From: Microbacterium kunmingense | GTDB lineage: Bacteria; Actinomycetota; Actinomycetes; Actinomycetales; Microbacteriaceae | Length of the DNA: 64,000 nt | Reading direction: 5' to 3' | Assembly: GCF_023155745.1 (NCBI RefSeq) | Contig: NZ_JAKNUS010000006.1 | Location: 186,001 to 250,000 of the forward strand | Part shown: piece after piece, positions 54,192 to 63,826 of the stretch | Position numbering within the stretch: the first letter of the stretch is position 1 | Layout: every line of letters starts with the position of its first letter | Program-made: the position numbers and the translations under genes | Notes under the pieces: generated by a model | What the model was told of the DNA's origin: nothing | Database searches by the model: none | Seen by the model: the letters and a program-made list of their open reading frames with translations, nothing else

Positions 54192-55403
54192 TCAGGCCGT
54201 GAGCGTCCGCACGACGCGATCGGCCAGAAGTCGTCCGCGCCGAGTGAGGCGCACGCGGTCGTCGGGTCGCGGCTCCACGAGGCCGTCCGCGACGAGCTCG
54301 GGCAGCGCGGCGGAGGCCCCCGGTGGCAGGGAGGCGATGCCGAGCCCCTCGCGGGTCCGGACCCCGAGGAGCACGGTCTCCAGCAGACGTGACGACGCGG
54401 TCAGCACTTCCCGTCCGGCCGCCGGCGACAGCCCGTGCGCCAGTCGCTGGGCGTAGGCGGCCGGGTGGCGGACGTTCCAGAACCGGGTGCCGGCGATGTG
54501 ACCGTGGGCTCCGGGCCCGAAGCCCCACCAGTCGCCCCCCTGCCAGTACGCGGCGTTGTGCCGGCACCGGTCGGCGGAGGTCCGGGCCCAATTCGACACC
54601 TCGTACCAGGACAGCCCGGCCTCGGTGAGCAGATCGTCAGCGAGTTCGTACATCTCCGCCTGGAGATCGTCATCGGGCAGGCTCAGCTCGCCCCGACGGA
54701 TGCGGCGGGCCAGGGCGGTGCCGTCCTCGACGATCAGCGCGTACGCGGACAGATGGTCCGGGCCCAGGGCCAGCGCCGTCTCGAGCGACGTGCGCCAGTC
54801 GGAAAGGGATTCGCCGGGCGTGCCGTAGATGAGGTCGAGGCTGACGCCGAGGCCGGCATCACGCGCGACCGCGACGGCGGTGGCGACCGCGTCACGGCCG
54901 TGCGATCGGTCCAGGGTGTCCAGCACGTGACCGACAGCGGACTGCATCCCGATCGACAGCCGCGTCACTCCCGCGTCTGCCAGCCGCCCGGCCACCACGG
55001 CGTCGACGGTGTCGGGGTTCGCCTCGACGGTGACCTCCACGTCGTCGGCGCCGGGGAACGCCGCGCGCACGCCGTCGAGCATGCGCACGAGGTCGTCGGC
55101 GGGGAGGAGCGTGGGCGTTCCCCCGCCGAAGAAGACCGTCTGGACGGGGCGCGGCGGTCCGAGGTCGGACAGCACGCGGCGGGCCAGCGTCACTTCGCGC
55201 AACAGCGTGTCGGCGTAGTCGTACTGTCGGGCTCCACGCAACTCGGTGGCGGTGTAGGTGTTGAAATCGCAGTACCCGCACCGCACCCGGCAGAAGGGGA
55301 TGTGCAGGTACGCGCCGAACGGGGCCGACGGATCTATCACCCTGCCGGATGGCAACGACCCGTCGGTCGGTACGGGCTCACCGACGGGGAGCGCGGCACC
55401 CAC
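54192..55403 (-). CDS. hemW: Radical SAM heme chaperone HemW
   Basis: 403 residues, oxygen-independent coproporphyrinogen oxidase-like. The 4Fe-4S motif has C38, C42 and C45 (HIPFCRVRCGYCDF), followed by FFGGGTPTLL and the SAM-contacting EANPDT and SIGMQS segments. HemW delivers heme to respiratory proteins rather than making it. The GTG start is two bases after the DUF1990 stop. It is followed by hrcA after the CIRCE region. Confidence 0.92.
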   Translation of the reverse strand: MGAALPVGEPVPTDGSLPSGRVIDPSAPFGAYLHIPFCRVRCGYCDFNTYTATELRGARQYDYADTLLREVTLARRVLSDLGPPRPVQTVFFGGGTPTLLPADDLVRMLDGVRAAFPGADDVEVTVEANPDTVDAVVAGRLADAGVTRLSIGMQSAVGHVLDTLDRSHGRDAVATAVAVARDAGLGVSLDLIYGTPGESLSDWRTSLETALALGPDHLSAYALIVEDGTALARRIRRGELSLPDDDLQAEMYELADDLLTEAGLSWYEVSNWARTSADRCRHNAAYWQGGDWWGFGPGAHGHIAGTRFWNVRHPAAYAQRLAHGLSPAAGREVLTASSRLLETVLLGVRTREGLGIASLPPGASAALPELVADGLVEPRPDDRVRLTRRGRLLADRVVRTLTA

Positions 55404-55405
55404 GC

Positions 55406-56056
55406 TCAGGCGGGGGTGGCGTACAACGGTGAGATCGCACGCAGGTAGCGGGTGAACAGCTCCCGGCGTCGACGGCGGGTCAGGGCCGGGAAGAGCCGGT
55501 AGACGAGCGCCTGCGGCGCATCGAAGGCCCGCACCGTGAACCAGACCTCGTCGTTGTCCCGCCAGTCGAGCATGAACGACTCCTCACCGCTGACGACGGA
55601 TCCCTGCACGGTTCCGAGGGCGAAGCCGATGCGACGAGGCTCCTCAACGGCGAAGATCACCCGCAGTTCTCCGTCGGCGCGCATGCCGGCGACCCGGCCG
55701 CCGAGGTGGACGGTCGCTCCGGGGGTGACGAACGGCGTGCCGTCGGAGTCGTAGCGCTGCTCGACCTCGAGCTTGCTGGGTGCGATCGGAGCGCCGTTCT
55801 CATCGAAGCTCACCCCCGCGTACATGGGTCCGGCAGCGGGGCGGACATCCGTGAGCTCCAAGCCGGCGCCGCGCTGGGCGCTCCATGACAGCAGGGACTC
55901 CCCCGCCGCCCGGAACCGCTCCTCACCGCTGCCGATACGCCACGACTCCTCGGCCGGGATGCTGCGCTCCGGCGGGAAATGCATGAGATCTGCTGCCTGG
56001 GTCGCTCCCACGGCGGCGTAGTCGACCGTGTCATCCCTGAAGGTTCCGCGGCGCAT
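55406..56056 (-). CDS. DUF1990 family protein
   Basis: 216 residues: RRGTFRDDTVDYAAVGATQAADLMHFPPE near the N-terminus and PRRIGFALGTVQGSVVSGEESFML in the middle, the pattern of the DUF1990 family (START-like fold predicted). Function unknown. It sits between lepA and hemW on the same strand with very short gaps, so it is part of that transcript. Confidence 0.87.
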   Translation of the reverse strand: MRRGTFRDDTVDYAAVGATQAADLMHFPPERSIPAEESWRIGSGEERFRAAGESLLSWSAQRGAGLELTDVRPAAGPMYAGVSFDENGAPIAPSKLEVEQRYDSDGTPFVTPGATVHLGGRVAGMRADGELRVIFAVEEPRRIGFALGTVQGSVVSGEESFMLDWRDNDEVWFTVRAFDAPQALVYRLFPALTRRRRRELFTRYLRAISPLYATPA

Positions 56057-56066
56057 GGCTGACAGC

Positions 56067-57914
56067 CTACTTCTGCTTCCCCTCCACGTCCCCCGAGAGC
56101 GCGGCGATGAAGGCTTCCTGCGGCACCTCGACGCGGCCCACCATCTTCATGCGCTTCTTGCCCTCCTTCTGCTTCTCCAGGAGTTTGCGCTTCCGGGTGA
56201 TGTCACCGCCGTAGCACTTGGCCAGGACGTCCTTGCGGATGGCGCGGATGTTCTCGCGGGCGATGATCCGAGCGCCGATGGCAGCCTGGATCGGCACTTC
56301 GAACTGCTGACGCGGGATGAGCTTGCGCAGCCGCTCGGTCATCATGGTGCCGTAGGCGTACGCCTTCTCCCGATGCACGATGGAGCTGAAAGCATCCACC
56401 TTCTCCCCCTGGAGCAGGATGTCGACTTTGACCAGATCGGCGGTCTGCGAACCGGCGGGTTCGTAATCCAGGCTCGCGTAGCCCTGCGTGCGGCTCTTCA
56501 GATGATCGAAGAAGTCGAACACGATCTCACCGAGCGGCATGTTGTAGCGCAGCTCCACCCGGTCTTCGCTGAGGTAGTCCATGCCCAGGAGCGAGCCGCG
56601 GCGGGACTGGCAGAGTTCCATGACGGTGCCGACGTAGTCCTTGGGCAGCAGGATCCCGACCTTGACGATGGGTTCGGAGACCTCGGCGACCCGGCCGTCG
56701 GGATACTCGCTGGGGTTCGTGACGGAGATCGTCTCACCGGTGTCGGTGTGCACCTCGTAGGTCACGGACGGTGCCGTGGTGATGAGGTCCAGCCCGAACT
56801 CCCGCGACAGCCGCTCCGTGATGATCTCCAGGTGCAGCAGGCCGAGGAAGCCGCACCGGAAGCCGAAGCCCAGCGCGACGGAGGTCTCGGGCTCGTACTG
56901 GAGGGAGGCGTCGGAGAGCTTCAGCTTGTCCAGCGCTTCGCGCAGCTCCGCGTAGTCGCTGCCGTCGATCGGGTAGATCCCGGAGAACACCATCGGCTTG
57001 GGATCGGTGTAGCCGGGCAGGGCCTCTGCGGCGGGCTTCCGCTGATTCGTGATCGTGTCGCCGACCTTGGATTGGCGGACGTCCTTCACGCCGGTGATGA
57101 GGTACCCCACCTCGCCCACGCCGAGTCCGCGCGTCGGGATCGGCTCGGGGCTGGACACACCGATCTCGAGCAGTTCGTGGGTGGCCTTGGTCGACATCAT
57201 CTGGATGCGCTCGCGGGGCTCGAGCTTGCCGTCGATCATCCGGACATAGGTGACCACGCCCCGGTAGGCGTCGTACACGGAGTCGAAGATCATCGCGCGA
57301 GCGGGCGCATCGGCGTTCCCCCGGGGCGCCGGGATCTGCTCGACGATGCGGTCGAGGAGCTCCTCGACACCCATGCCGGTCTTGCCGCTGACCCGCAGCA
57401 CGTCCTCCGGGTCGCCGCCGATCAGTCCCGCGAGCTCCGCGGCGTACTTCTCGGGGTCGGCGGCGGGAAGATCGATCTTGTTAAGGACGGGGATGATGTG
57501 GAGGTCGTTCTCCAGGGCGAGGTAGAGGTTGGCGAGTGTCTGCGCCTCGATCCCCTGTGCGGCGTCGACGAGGAGAATCGCGCCCTCGCAGGCCGCGAGC
57601 GACCTGCTCACCTCGTAGGTGAAGTCGACGTGGCCGGGCGTGTCGATCATGTTCAGTGCGAATGTGCCCGCATCGGTGGCCCACGGCATCCGGACGGCTT
57701 GACTCTTGATCGTGATGCCGCGCTCGCGCTCGATGTCCATGCGGTCCAGGTACTGAGCGCGCATGTCGCGATCGGCGACGACGCCGGTGATCTGCAGCAT
57801 GCGGTCGGCCAGGGTCGATTTCCCGTGGTCGATGTGGGCGATGATGCAGAAGTTCCGGATGAGCTCGGGCGGGGTCGCACTGGGCTCGAGGGGCTGGGGG
57901 GCGCGCGGGGACAT
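56067..57914 (-). CDS. lepA: Elongation factor 4 (LepA)
   Basis: Ribosome-bound GTPase that can back-translocate tRNA and affects 30S assembly. 615 residues: G1 AHIDHGKST at 26-34, G2 RGITIK, G3 DTPGHVDF, G4 NKIDLP, then EF-G-like domains and the LepA-specific C-terminal domain ([19 protein letters not shown]). On the minus strand TAGAAT ends nine bases before the ATG, giving a leader of only a few bases. First gene of the long leftward run. Confidence 0.96.
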   Translation of the reverse strand: MSPRAPQPLEPSATPPELIRNFCIIAHIDHGKSTLADRMLQITGVVADRDMRAQYLDRMDIERERGITIKSQAVRMPWATDAGTFALNMIDTPGHVDFTYEVSRSLAACEGAILLVDAAQGIEAQTLANLYLALENDLHIIPVLNKIDLPAADPEKYAAELAGLIGGDPEDVLRVSGKTGMGVEELLDRIVEQIPAPRGNADAPARAMIFDSVYDAYRGVVTYVRMIDGKLEPRERIQMMSTKATHELLEIGVSSPEPIPTRGLGVGEVGYLITGVKDVRQSKVGDTITNQRKPAAEALPGYTDPKPMVFSGIYPIDGSDYAELREALDKLKLSDASLQYEPETSVALGFGFRCGFLGLLHLEIITERLSREFGLDLITTAPSVTYEVHTDTGETISVTNPSEYPDGRVAEVSEPIVKVGILLPKDYVGTVMELCQSRRGSLLGMDYLSEDRVELRYNMPLGEIVFDFFDHLKSRTQGYASLDYEPAGSQTADLVKVDILLQGEKVDAFSSIVHREKAYAYGTMMTERLRKLIPRQQFEVPIQAAIGARIIARENIRAIRKDVLAKCYGGDITRKRKLLEKQKEGKKRMKMVGRVEVPQEAFIAALSGDVEGKQK

Positions 57915-58135
57915 ATTCCCTCGATTCTACGGGCGCGGGGGCGTCCGCCCGCGCCGCCGAGGAAGAGAGCGGATGCCGGTGTGAGCGGCCTGTCGCGACA
58001 TGTCACGCGGAGTTTCCACAGGCGTCATCCACGCGACCGCGAATTCGGTAAGGATCGAACGGCGTGCCCCCGGACGATGGTCCCGTCGTGCTCGGGACGC
58101 CGTTCGTCTGTGCATACGAAACCAGGAGAGTGTCT

Positions 58136-61100
58136 GTGACCGTGACATCCGGTGCCCCATCCCCCACTCCACGCCGATCGAGACGGAGGGCCCGGACGCT
58201 CGGCGTCGGCCTCCTCTCGGGCGCCCTCGCGCTGAGCGGCGTGGGTCTCGCCCTTCCCGCTCAGGCGGCGGTCAGCATCGACGCCACCGTCCTCATCAAC
58301 GAGGTGTACGGCGGCGGCGGCAATGGCGGTGCGGCGTTCAGCCGCGACTTCGTCGAGCTCGTGAACACCGGTGACACCGCGGTCGACCTCGGGTCGTGGA
58401 GCGTGCAGTACGCGTCCGCCACGGGCACATCCTGGCAGGTCACCCCGCTCACGGGGATGACGATCCAGCCGGGCGGGAAGCTGCTCGTCGGTCAGGCGAC
58501 GGGAGGCAACACGACGCTCCCCGGTTTCGACGCCGATGTCGAGGGGCGCATCCCGATGTCGGGGACCGAGGGCAAGGTCGCGCTCGTCGACTCGGCCGAG
58601 GCACTGTCGGGTGGGACGAACATGGCCGCCCTCGACCAGGTCGTGGACTACCTCGGCTGGGGCAGCGCCACCGATTCGGCCGGGAGCCCGGCGCCCGCGA
58701 CGACGAACGGCACGAGCGTCTCGCGCGATGCCGACAGCTCGCACACCGCCATCAACTCCGCCGACTTCACCGCGGGCACGCCGACACCCGAGGGCGCGGC
58801 GGGCGCTGTGGACCCGGAGCCGACGCCGGACCCCGAGCCGACCCCTGATCCGGAACCGACGGGACCGACCACCGTCACGATCGCCGAGATCCAGGGCACC
58901 GGCGCCTCGACGCCCCTGAACGGCCAGACCGTCGTCACCGAGGGCGTCGTGACCGCGCACTACCCGACCGGCGGCCTCGCGGGCTTCGTCATTCAGACGC
59001 CCGGTACCGGAGCCGCCGCAGGCACCGCGTCCGACGCGGTCTTCGTGTACGCGCCGAGCACCGTGGGTCAGGTCGCCCTCGGGCAGACCGTCCGGGTGAC
59101 AGGCCTGGCGACCGAGTTCAACGGACTGACCCAGGTCGACATCCGCACCGGATCCGTCGAGGTCATCGCTGACGGCGCACCGGTCACGCCCCTCGCCACC
59201 GGCTGGCCGGCCGACGAGACGGGTCGTGAAGCGCTCGAGTCGATGCTGATCCAGCCCGAGGGTGCGTTCACCGTCACCGACACCTACGGCACGAACCAAT
59301 ACGGCGAGGTTCCGCTCGCCTTCGGCGACGGTCCGCTCCTGCAGCCGACCGAGGTCGCGCTCCCGGGCTCGTCGGAGGCCGCCGCGGTGGCCGCTGAGAA
59401 CGCCGCACGTCGCGTCGTCCTCGACGACGGAGCGAGCACGAACTTCCTCTCCGCCGCGAACGCCGCCCTGACCCCGCCGTACGTCTCGCTCACCGAGCCG
59501 GTCGTGGTGGGGGCCTCCGTCACCTTCACCGAGCCGGTGATCGTCGACTATCGCAACAACGCCTTCAAGCTCAACCCGACCTCGCCGCTCACCGGTGACG
59601 GATCGGGTGCCGCCGACGGCGTGGAGTTCGAGGACGTCCGCACCGCCGCCCCCGAAGAGGTCGGCGGCGACATCAGCGTGGCATCCTTCAACGTCCTGAA
59701 CTACTTCACCACCCTTGGCGCCGACAGCGCCTCGTGCACGGCGTTTCAGAGCCCCGACGGCTCGGAGCTGAACAACGTCCGCGACGGATGCGACCAGCGC
59801 GGAGCCTGGGATTCGGCGGACTTCGCGCGTCAGGAAGCCAAGATCGTCTCCGCGATCAACGCCCTCGACGCCTCGGTCGTGGGTCTCATGGAGATCGAGA
59901 ACTCGGCGGCGCTGGGTGAGGAGACCGACGAGGCGCTGTCGAGCCTCGTCGACGCCCTCAACGACGCCGCGGGAGCGGATCGCTGGGCTTTCGTCCCCTC
60001 GTCCGACGAGCTTCCGGATGCCTCCGGTCTGGACGTGATCACCAACGCGATCATCTACCAGCCCGCCGAGGTGGTCACCGTCGGCGACGCCCGTGCGCTC
60101 GGAGACGAATCGGGTGCGGACGGCGCGTTCCAGAACGCCCGCGAACCCATCGGTCAGGTCTTCGCCCCGGCCGACGGCGGCGAGGAGTTCCTCTTCGTCG
60201 TGAACCACTTCAAGTCCAAGGGCTCGGTCGGACCGTGGCCGGGCGACGTCGACTCCGGTGACGGACAGGGCACCTCGAACGAGTCGCGCGTGCGACAGGC
60301 GACGGCTCTGGCGGAGTGGGTCGAGGAGGTTCAGGGCGACACCGCGTCGGTGATCCTCGCCGGTGACTTCAACTCGTACGGACAGGAGGACCCGATGCGG
60401 GTGCTCTACGAGGCCGGCTACGCCGACGCCGAACAGGGCGACGAGTACAGCTACGTGTTCCAGGGGCTTTCGGGCTCGCTCGACCACATCCTCGTGAACG
60501 AGGCGGCGTCGGCCCGCCAGACCGGCGCCGACGTCTGGAACGTCAACGCGGGCGAGGCGCTTGCGCTGGAGTACTCCCGCTTCGGGTACCACGGCACCGA
60601 GTTCCACGCCGACGACCCGTACCGCTCGAGCGACCACGATCCGGTCAAGGTGGGCCTCAGCGCGAGCGCCCAGGCGCCCGTCGAGGTCGACATCCTCACG
60701 ATCAACGACTTCCACGGTCGTCTGGAGGCCAACCCCTCCGGTCCCGAGGCGGGCGCTGCCGTGATCGCCGGCGCGGTCGAGGCGAAGAAGGCCGAGAACC
60801 CGAACACCCTGTTCGTCTCCGCCGGAGACAACATCGGCGCCTCTACCTTCACGTCGTTCATCCAGCAGGACAACCCCACCATCGACACGCTCGTGGCCTC
60901 GGGTCTGGACCTCTCAGTCGTGGGCAACCACGAGTTCGACCGCGGTTTCGACGACCTGCTGAACCGGGTGCTCCCCCGCTACGGCGGCAACACCGACCCC
61001 GATGGCGTGACGGACGAGCAGCGACGGGCCGGTCAGGACTTCGGGCTGGGCGCCAACGTCTACGCCGCGGGCACCACCGATCCGGTGCTCCCGGAGTACG

Positions 61101-62524
61101 CGCTGCGCGAGATCGACGGGGTGAGCGTCGCCTTCATCGGCACCGTCACCCCCGACACCGCGACGATGGTCGACCCCTCCGGCATCGCCGACATCGAGTT
61201 CGGCGACCAGCTGGAGGCGGCGAACCGGGTGGCGGACGATCTGGCCGAGACCGTCGACCCCGACGTCATCGTGCTGCTGACCCACTCGGGTGCGGCGACG
61301 AGCGACTGCGCACAGCTCGCCGCGGATGCGGACGGGTTCGGCGACCTGGCGACCGGTGCCTCACCGCTCATCGACGCCATCGTCTCGGCGCACACGCACC
61401 AGACGTACGCGTGCGAGGTGCCGGTGGACGGCATCGACCGGACTCGCCCGGTCATCCAGGCCTCGGAGTACGGCAAGGCGATGGGTCAGCTGTCGCTCAG
61501 CTACGACGTCGAGACCGACGAGCTGATCTCGATCGAGGGGACGACCTTCCCGCTGAAGGACGCCTTCCCCGCTGACGCCGAGGTCGCCGCTCAGGTCGCC
61601 GGCTACGTGGCCACGGCCGACGAGCTGGGGTCCGCCCCGATCGGGTCGATCACGGGCGACATTCTGCGGGGTGGCACGCCCCCGGGCGCCGACCGCGGCG
61701 TGGAGTCGTCGATGGGCAACTGGGTCGCCGACGTCTACCTCTGGGCCACCAGCGAGAATCCGGCGTTCGGCGGAACGCCGGCGCAGATCGCGCTGATGAA
61801 CCCCGGTGGTCTGCGCGCCGACCTGCTGGTCGGCGAGGACGGTGTCGTCACGTACAAGGAGGCGGCGGACGTGCAGCCGTTCGCGAACACGCTCGTCACG
61901 GTGACGCTCACCGGTGCCCAGCTGGAGGAGATCCTCACGCAGCAGTGGAAGGCGACGGGCGATCGTCCGAAGCTTCACCTCGGGGTGTCGGAGGGCTTCA
62001 GCTACGAGTACGTCGAAGGTGAGCCGCCCGCAGGTCAGACGGTCGCCCGCTCGGGGTCCGTCGTTTCGATGAGCTATCAGGGCGAGCCGATCGCGCCGAC
62101 CGACACCTTCACCGTCGTGACGAACTCCTTCCTCGCCAACGGCGGGGACGGGTTCCCGACGTTCACCGAGGGGACGGACCGGACCGACACCGGCCAGATC
62201 GATCTGGATGCCACCCTGGCCTACTTCCAGGCGCTCGAGACCGTGGACCCGGCACCGCTCGGCCGCGCCATCCTGGCGACCGACGTCCCGACCGAGCCGG
62301 GTGAAGGCGGAACTCCCGGCACTCCCGGTCAGCCCGGCACCCCCGGCACCCCCGGTGCGCCCGGTGGGTCCGCGGGTCCGGGCACGGGAAGCCCGGCGGG
62401 CGACCCGCTCGCCGTGACCGGTGCACAGCTGCCGCTCGGACTCGCCCTCGGCGGCGCGCTGCTGCTCGTCGCCGGTGGGGTGTTCCTCGCCCTGCGACGT
62501 CGCACCCTGCCCACCGAGCAGTGA
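58136..62524 (+). CDS. Secreted ExeM/NucH-type nuclease fused to 5'-nucleotidase, sortase-anchored
   Basis: 1462 residues. Order: signal peptide to about residue 42, lamin-tail domain 45-180 (LINEVYGGGGNGG...DFVELVN), DPEPTPDPEP linker, OB-like domain, endonuclease/exonuclease/phosphatase domain about 510-835 (ASFNVLNYF, LMEIEN, AGDFNSYG, SSDHDP), metallophosphatase about 850-1130 (INDFHGRLE, AGDN, GNHEFDRG, SAHTHQTY), 5'-nucleotidase C-terminal domain (NPGGLRADL near 1221), a collagen-like GTPGTPG linker, then LAVTG at 1425-1429, a membrane helix and RRR. LAxTG is the class E sortase signal. It would degrade extracellular DNA and dephosphorylate nucleotides at the cell wall. GTG 58136 has AGGAG seven bases upstream. 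Confidence 0.9.
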   Translation: MTVTSGAPSPTPRRSRRRARTLGVGLLSGALALSGVGLALPAQAAVSIDATVLINEVYGGGGNGGAAFSRDFVELVNTGDTAVDLGSWSVQYASATGTSWQVTPLTGMTIQPGGKLLVGQATGGNTTLPGFDADVEGRIPMSGTEGKVALVDSAEALSGGTNMAALDQVVDYLGWGSATDSAGSPAPATTNGTSVSRDADSSHTAINSADFTAGTPTPEGAAGAVDPEPTPDPEPTPDPEPTGPTTVTIAEIQGTGASTPLNGQTVVTEGVVTAHYPTGGLAGFVIQTPGTGAAAGTASDAVFVYAPSTVGQVALGQTVRVTGLATEFNGLTQVDIRTGSVEVIADGAPVTPLATGWPADETGREALESMLIQPEGAFTVTDTYGTNQYGEVPLAFGDGPLLQPTEVALPGSSEAAAVAAENAARRVVLDDGASTNFLSAANAALTPPYVSLTEPVVVGASVTFTEPVIVDYRNNAFKLNPTSPLTGDGSGAADGVEFEDVRTAAPEEVGGDISVASFNVLNYFTTLGADSASCTAFQSPDGSELNNVRDGCDQRGAWDSADFARQEAKIVSAINALDASVVGLMEIENSAALGEETDEALSSLVDALNDAAGADRWAFVPSSDELPDASGLDVITNAIIYQPAEVVTVGDARALGDESGADGAFQNAREPIGQVFAPADGGEEFLFVVNHFKSKGSVGPWPGDVDSGDGQGTSNESRVRQATALAEWVEEVQGDTASVILAGDFNSYGQEDPMRVLYEAGYADAEQGDEYSYVFQGLSGSLDHILVNEAASARQTGADVWNVNAGEALALEYSRFGYHGTEFHADDPYRSSDHDPVKVGLSASAQAPVEVDILTINDFHGRLEANPSGPEAGAAVIAGAVEAKKAENPNTLFVSAGDNIGASTFTSFIQQDNPTIDTLVASGLDLSVVGNHEFDRGFDDLLNRVLPRYGGNTDPDGVTDEQRRAGQDFGLGANVYAAGTTDPVLPEYALREIDGVSVAFIGTVTPDTATMVDPSGIADIEFGDQLEAANRVADDLAETVDPDVIVLLTHSGAATSDCAQLAADADGFGDLATGASPLIDAIVSAHTHQTYACEVPVDGIDRTRPVIQASEYGKAMGQLSLSYDVETDELISIEGTTFPLKDAFPADAEVAAQVAGYVATADELGSAPIGSITGDILRGGTPPGADRGVESSMGNWVADVYLWATSENPAFGGTPAQIALMNPGGLRADLLVGEDGVVTYKEAADVQPFANTLVTVTLTGAQLEEILTQQWKATGDRPKLHLGVSEGFSYEYVEGEPPAGQTVARSGSVVSMSYQGEPIAPTDTFTVVTNSFLANGGDGFPTFTEGTDRTDTGQIDLDATLAYFQALETVDPAPLGRAILATDVPTEPGEGGTPGTPGQPGTPGTPGAPGGSAGPGTGSPAGDPLAVTGAQLPLGLALGGALLLVAGGVFLALRRRTLPTEQ

Positions 62525-62545
62525 GCTGACGCCGCACCTCACAAG

Positions 62546-62578
62546 CGACGGCCCCCGCCCTTCCGGCGGGGGCCGTCG
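62546..62578 (+). terminator. Terminator after the nuclease gene
   Basis: Perfect 14-bp inverted repeat CGACGGCCCCCGCC / GGCGGGGGCCGTCG with loop CTTCC, 22 bases after the stop codon. Confidence 0.85.
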
Positions 62579-62612
62579 CCGTCGTCGATGCGCCGACCGT
62601 ATCGTGGAGCCC

Positions 62613-63365
62613 ATGGGGGTCCAGGTCGTGCTCGTCCACGGCATTCGCACGTCGGCCACCATGTGGCGATCACAGGTCGAGTACCTCCGGTCCCGGAACG
62701 TGGCCGCAACAGCGGTCGACCTCCCTGGGCACGGCACCCGGCGCGGCGAGCTGTTCACGCTCGACGGCGCGCTCGAGACGATCGACCGCGCGGTCCGCGA
62801 GGCAGCCTCACGCGGACCCGTGCTCCTCGTCGCGCACTCGATGGGAGGCCTCATCAGCACCGACTACGTCGGCCAGGAGGACCCGCCCCCGGTCGCCGGA
62901 TTCGTCGCCGCGTCCTGCACGGCCCTTCCGCGGGGCGTGGGGCTTGCCACCTACCGGTTCCTCGCCCGACGATTCGACTCCCTCCCCGACCGTGGGATGT
63001 GGCTGACGAACTACGTGCTGGATCGCACTCTCCCCCACGAGACCCGCCCGGACTTCGGCGCGGGCGGCTATGCCTTCGATGCTCAGGACGTCGCGCTTCG
63101 AAGTCTGTCGGTCCTGGACCTCCTGACCGCCCTCGGCCGCATCGAGGTGCCGCTGTGGTTCATCAACGGCCAGTACGACCAGCTTCGTGTGAACGAGCGG
63201 CTCTTCCTGCGCGTCGCGCCCCACGCCGAACTCGTCGTGGTGCCGCGAACCAGTCATCTCGTCACGGCGATGCGCCCCCGTGTGTTCAATGCGCTGTTGG
63301 GCGTCGCCGTGGCCACGCTGGAGCGAGACGGCGGACCGGGACCTGGGCACGGGACGCGCACCTGA
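62613..63365 (+). CDS. Alpha/beta hydrolase
   Basis: 250 residues of the alpha/beta hydrolase fold: oxyanion region [12 protein letters not shown] near residue 7, nucleophile elbow AHSMGG near residue 73, an Asp after strand 7 in [11 protein letters not shown] near 192 and the catalytic His in [10 protein letters not shown] near 218. Substrate unknown. TATCGT (62600-62605) ends seven bases before ATG 62613, so the mRNA is probably leaderless; the longer upstream frame is an artefact of GC content. Confidence 0.88.
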   Translation: MGVQVVLVHGIRTSATMWRSQVEYLRSRNVAATAVDLPGHGTRRGELFTLDGALETIDRAVREAASRGPVLLVAHSMGGLISTDYVGQEDPPPVAGFVAASCTALPRGVGLATYRFLARRFDSLPDRGMWLTNYVLDRTLPHETRPDFGAGGYAFDAQDVALRSLSVLDLLTALGRIEVPLWFINGQYDQLRVNERLFLRVAPHAELVVVPRTSHLVTAMRPRVFNALLGVAVATLERDGGPGPGHGTRT

Positions 63366-63370
63366 CCTGG

Positions 63371-63376
63371 TAGGCT
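63371..63376 (+). promoter_or_regulatory. -10 element of rpsT
   Basis: TAGGCT, giving an rpsT leader of about 100 bases before the GTG start. Confidence 0.5.
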
Positions 63377-63480
63377 CCTTGTTTGGCTTGCGTGTGGGTT
63401 CGCCCTCACGACCGCCTCGCGACGGCCCTCTCCTGTCGCCGGGCATCTCATCCAACCTCCGAACGAAAGAACGTCGACAC

Positions 63481-63741
63481 GTGGCGAACATCAAGTCGCA
63501 GATCAAGCGCAACAAGACCAACGAGAAGGCGCGCGAGCGCAACAAGGCCGTGAAGAGCGAGCTGCGGACCGAGGTCCGTCGCACGCGCGAGGCCGTTGCC
63601 GCCGGCGACAAGGCCGCCGCCGAGAAGGCGCTGGCCAAGGCGACCAAGAAGCTCGACAAGGCCGTCAGCAAGGGTGTCATCCACCAGAACCAGGCCGCAA
63701 ACCGCAAGTCCGCGATCGCGAAGCAGGTCGCGTCGCTCTGA
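63481..63741 (+). CDS. rpsT: 30S ribosomal protein S20
   Basis: 86-residue basic helical protein that binds 16S rRNA. The start reads [22 protein letters not shown] and the end [14 protein letters not shown], the bacterial S20 pattern. GTG 63481 has GAAAG upstream; the longer frame crosses the promoter. A non-AUG start is common for S20. Convergent with holA, the usual arrangement. Confidence 0.97.
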   Translation: MANIKSQIKRNKTNEKARERNKAVKSELRTEVRRTREAVAAGDKAAAEKALAKATKKLDKAVSKGVIHQNQAANRKSAIAKQVASL

Positions 63742-63753
63742 CGCTCTCGCTTC

Positions 63754-63787
63754 GAAACGGCCCGCCTCCCTGGAGGCGGGCCGTTTC
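63754..63787. terminator. Terminator between rpsT and holA
   Basis: Perfect 14-bp inverted repeat GAAACGGCCCGCCT / AGGCGGGCCGTTTC around CCCTGG, followed by GTT. It can act for both convergent genes. Confidence 0.85.
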
Positions 63788-63826
63788 GTTATCCCGGAGG
63801 GCGCGCAGGAGCGACGTCGGCGCCGC

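Noticed and set aside
58800-58865. Tandem repeat as a CRISPR or phase-variation tract
   Set aside because: It encodes the DPEPTP linker of the nuclease; repeats are short, in frame and without spacers.
58025-60715. Minus-strand frame of 896 codons opposite the nuclease gene
   Set aside because: Antisense to a gene with several complete catalytic motifs; no SD, no domains, biased composition.
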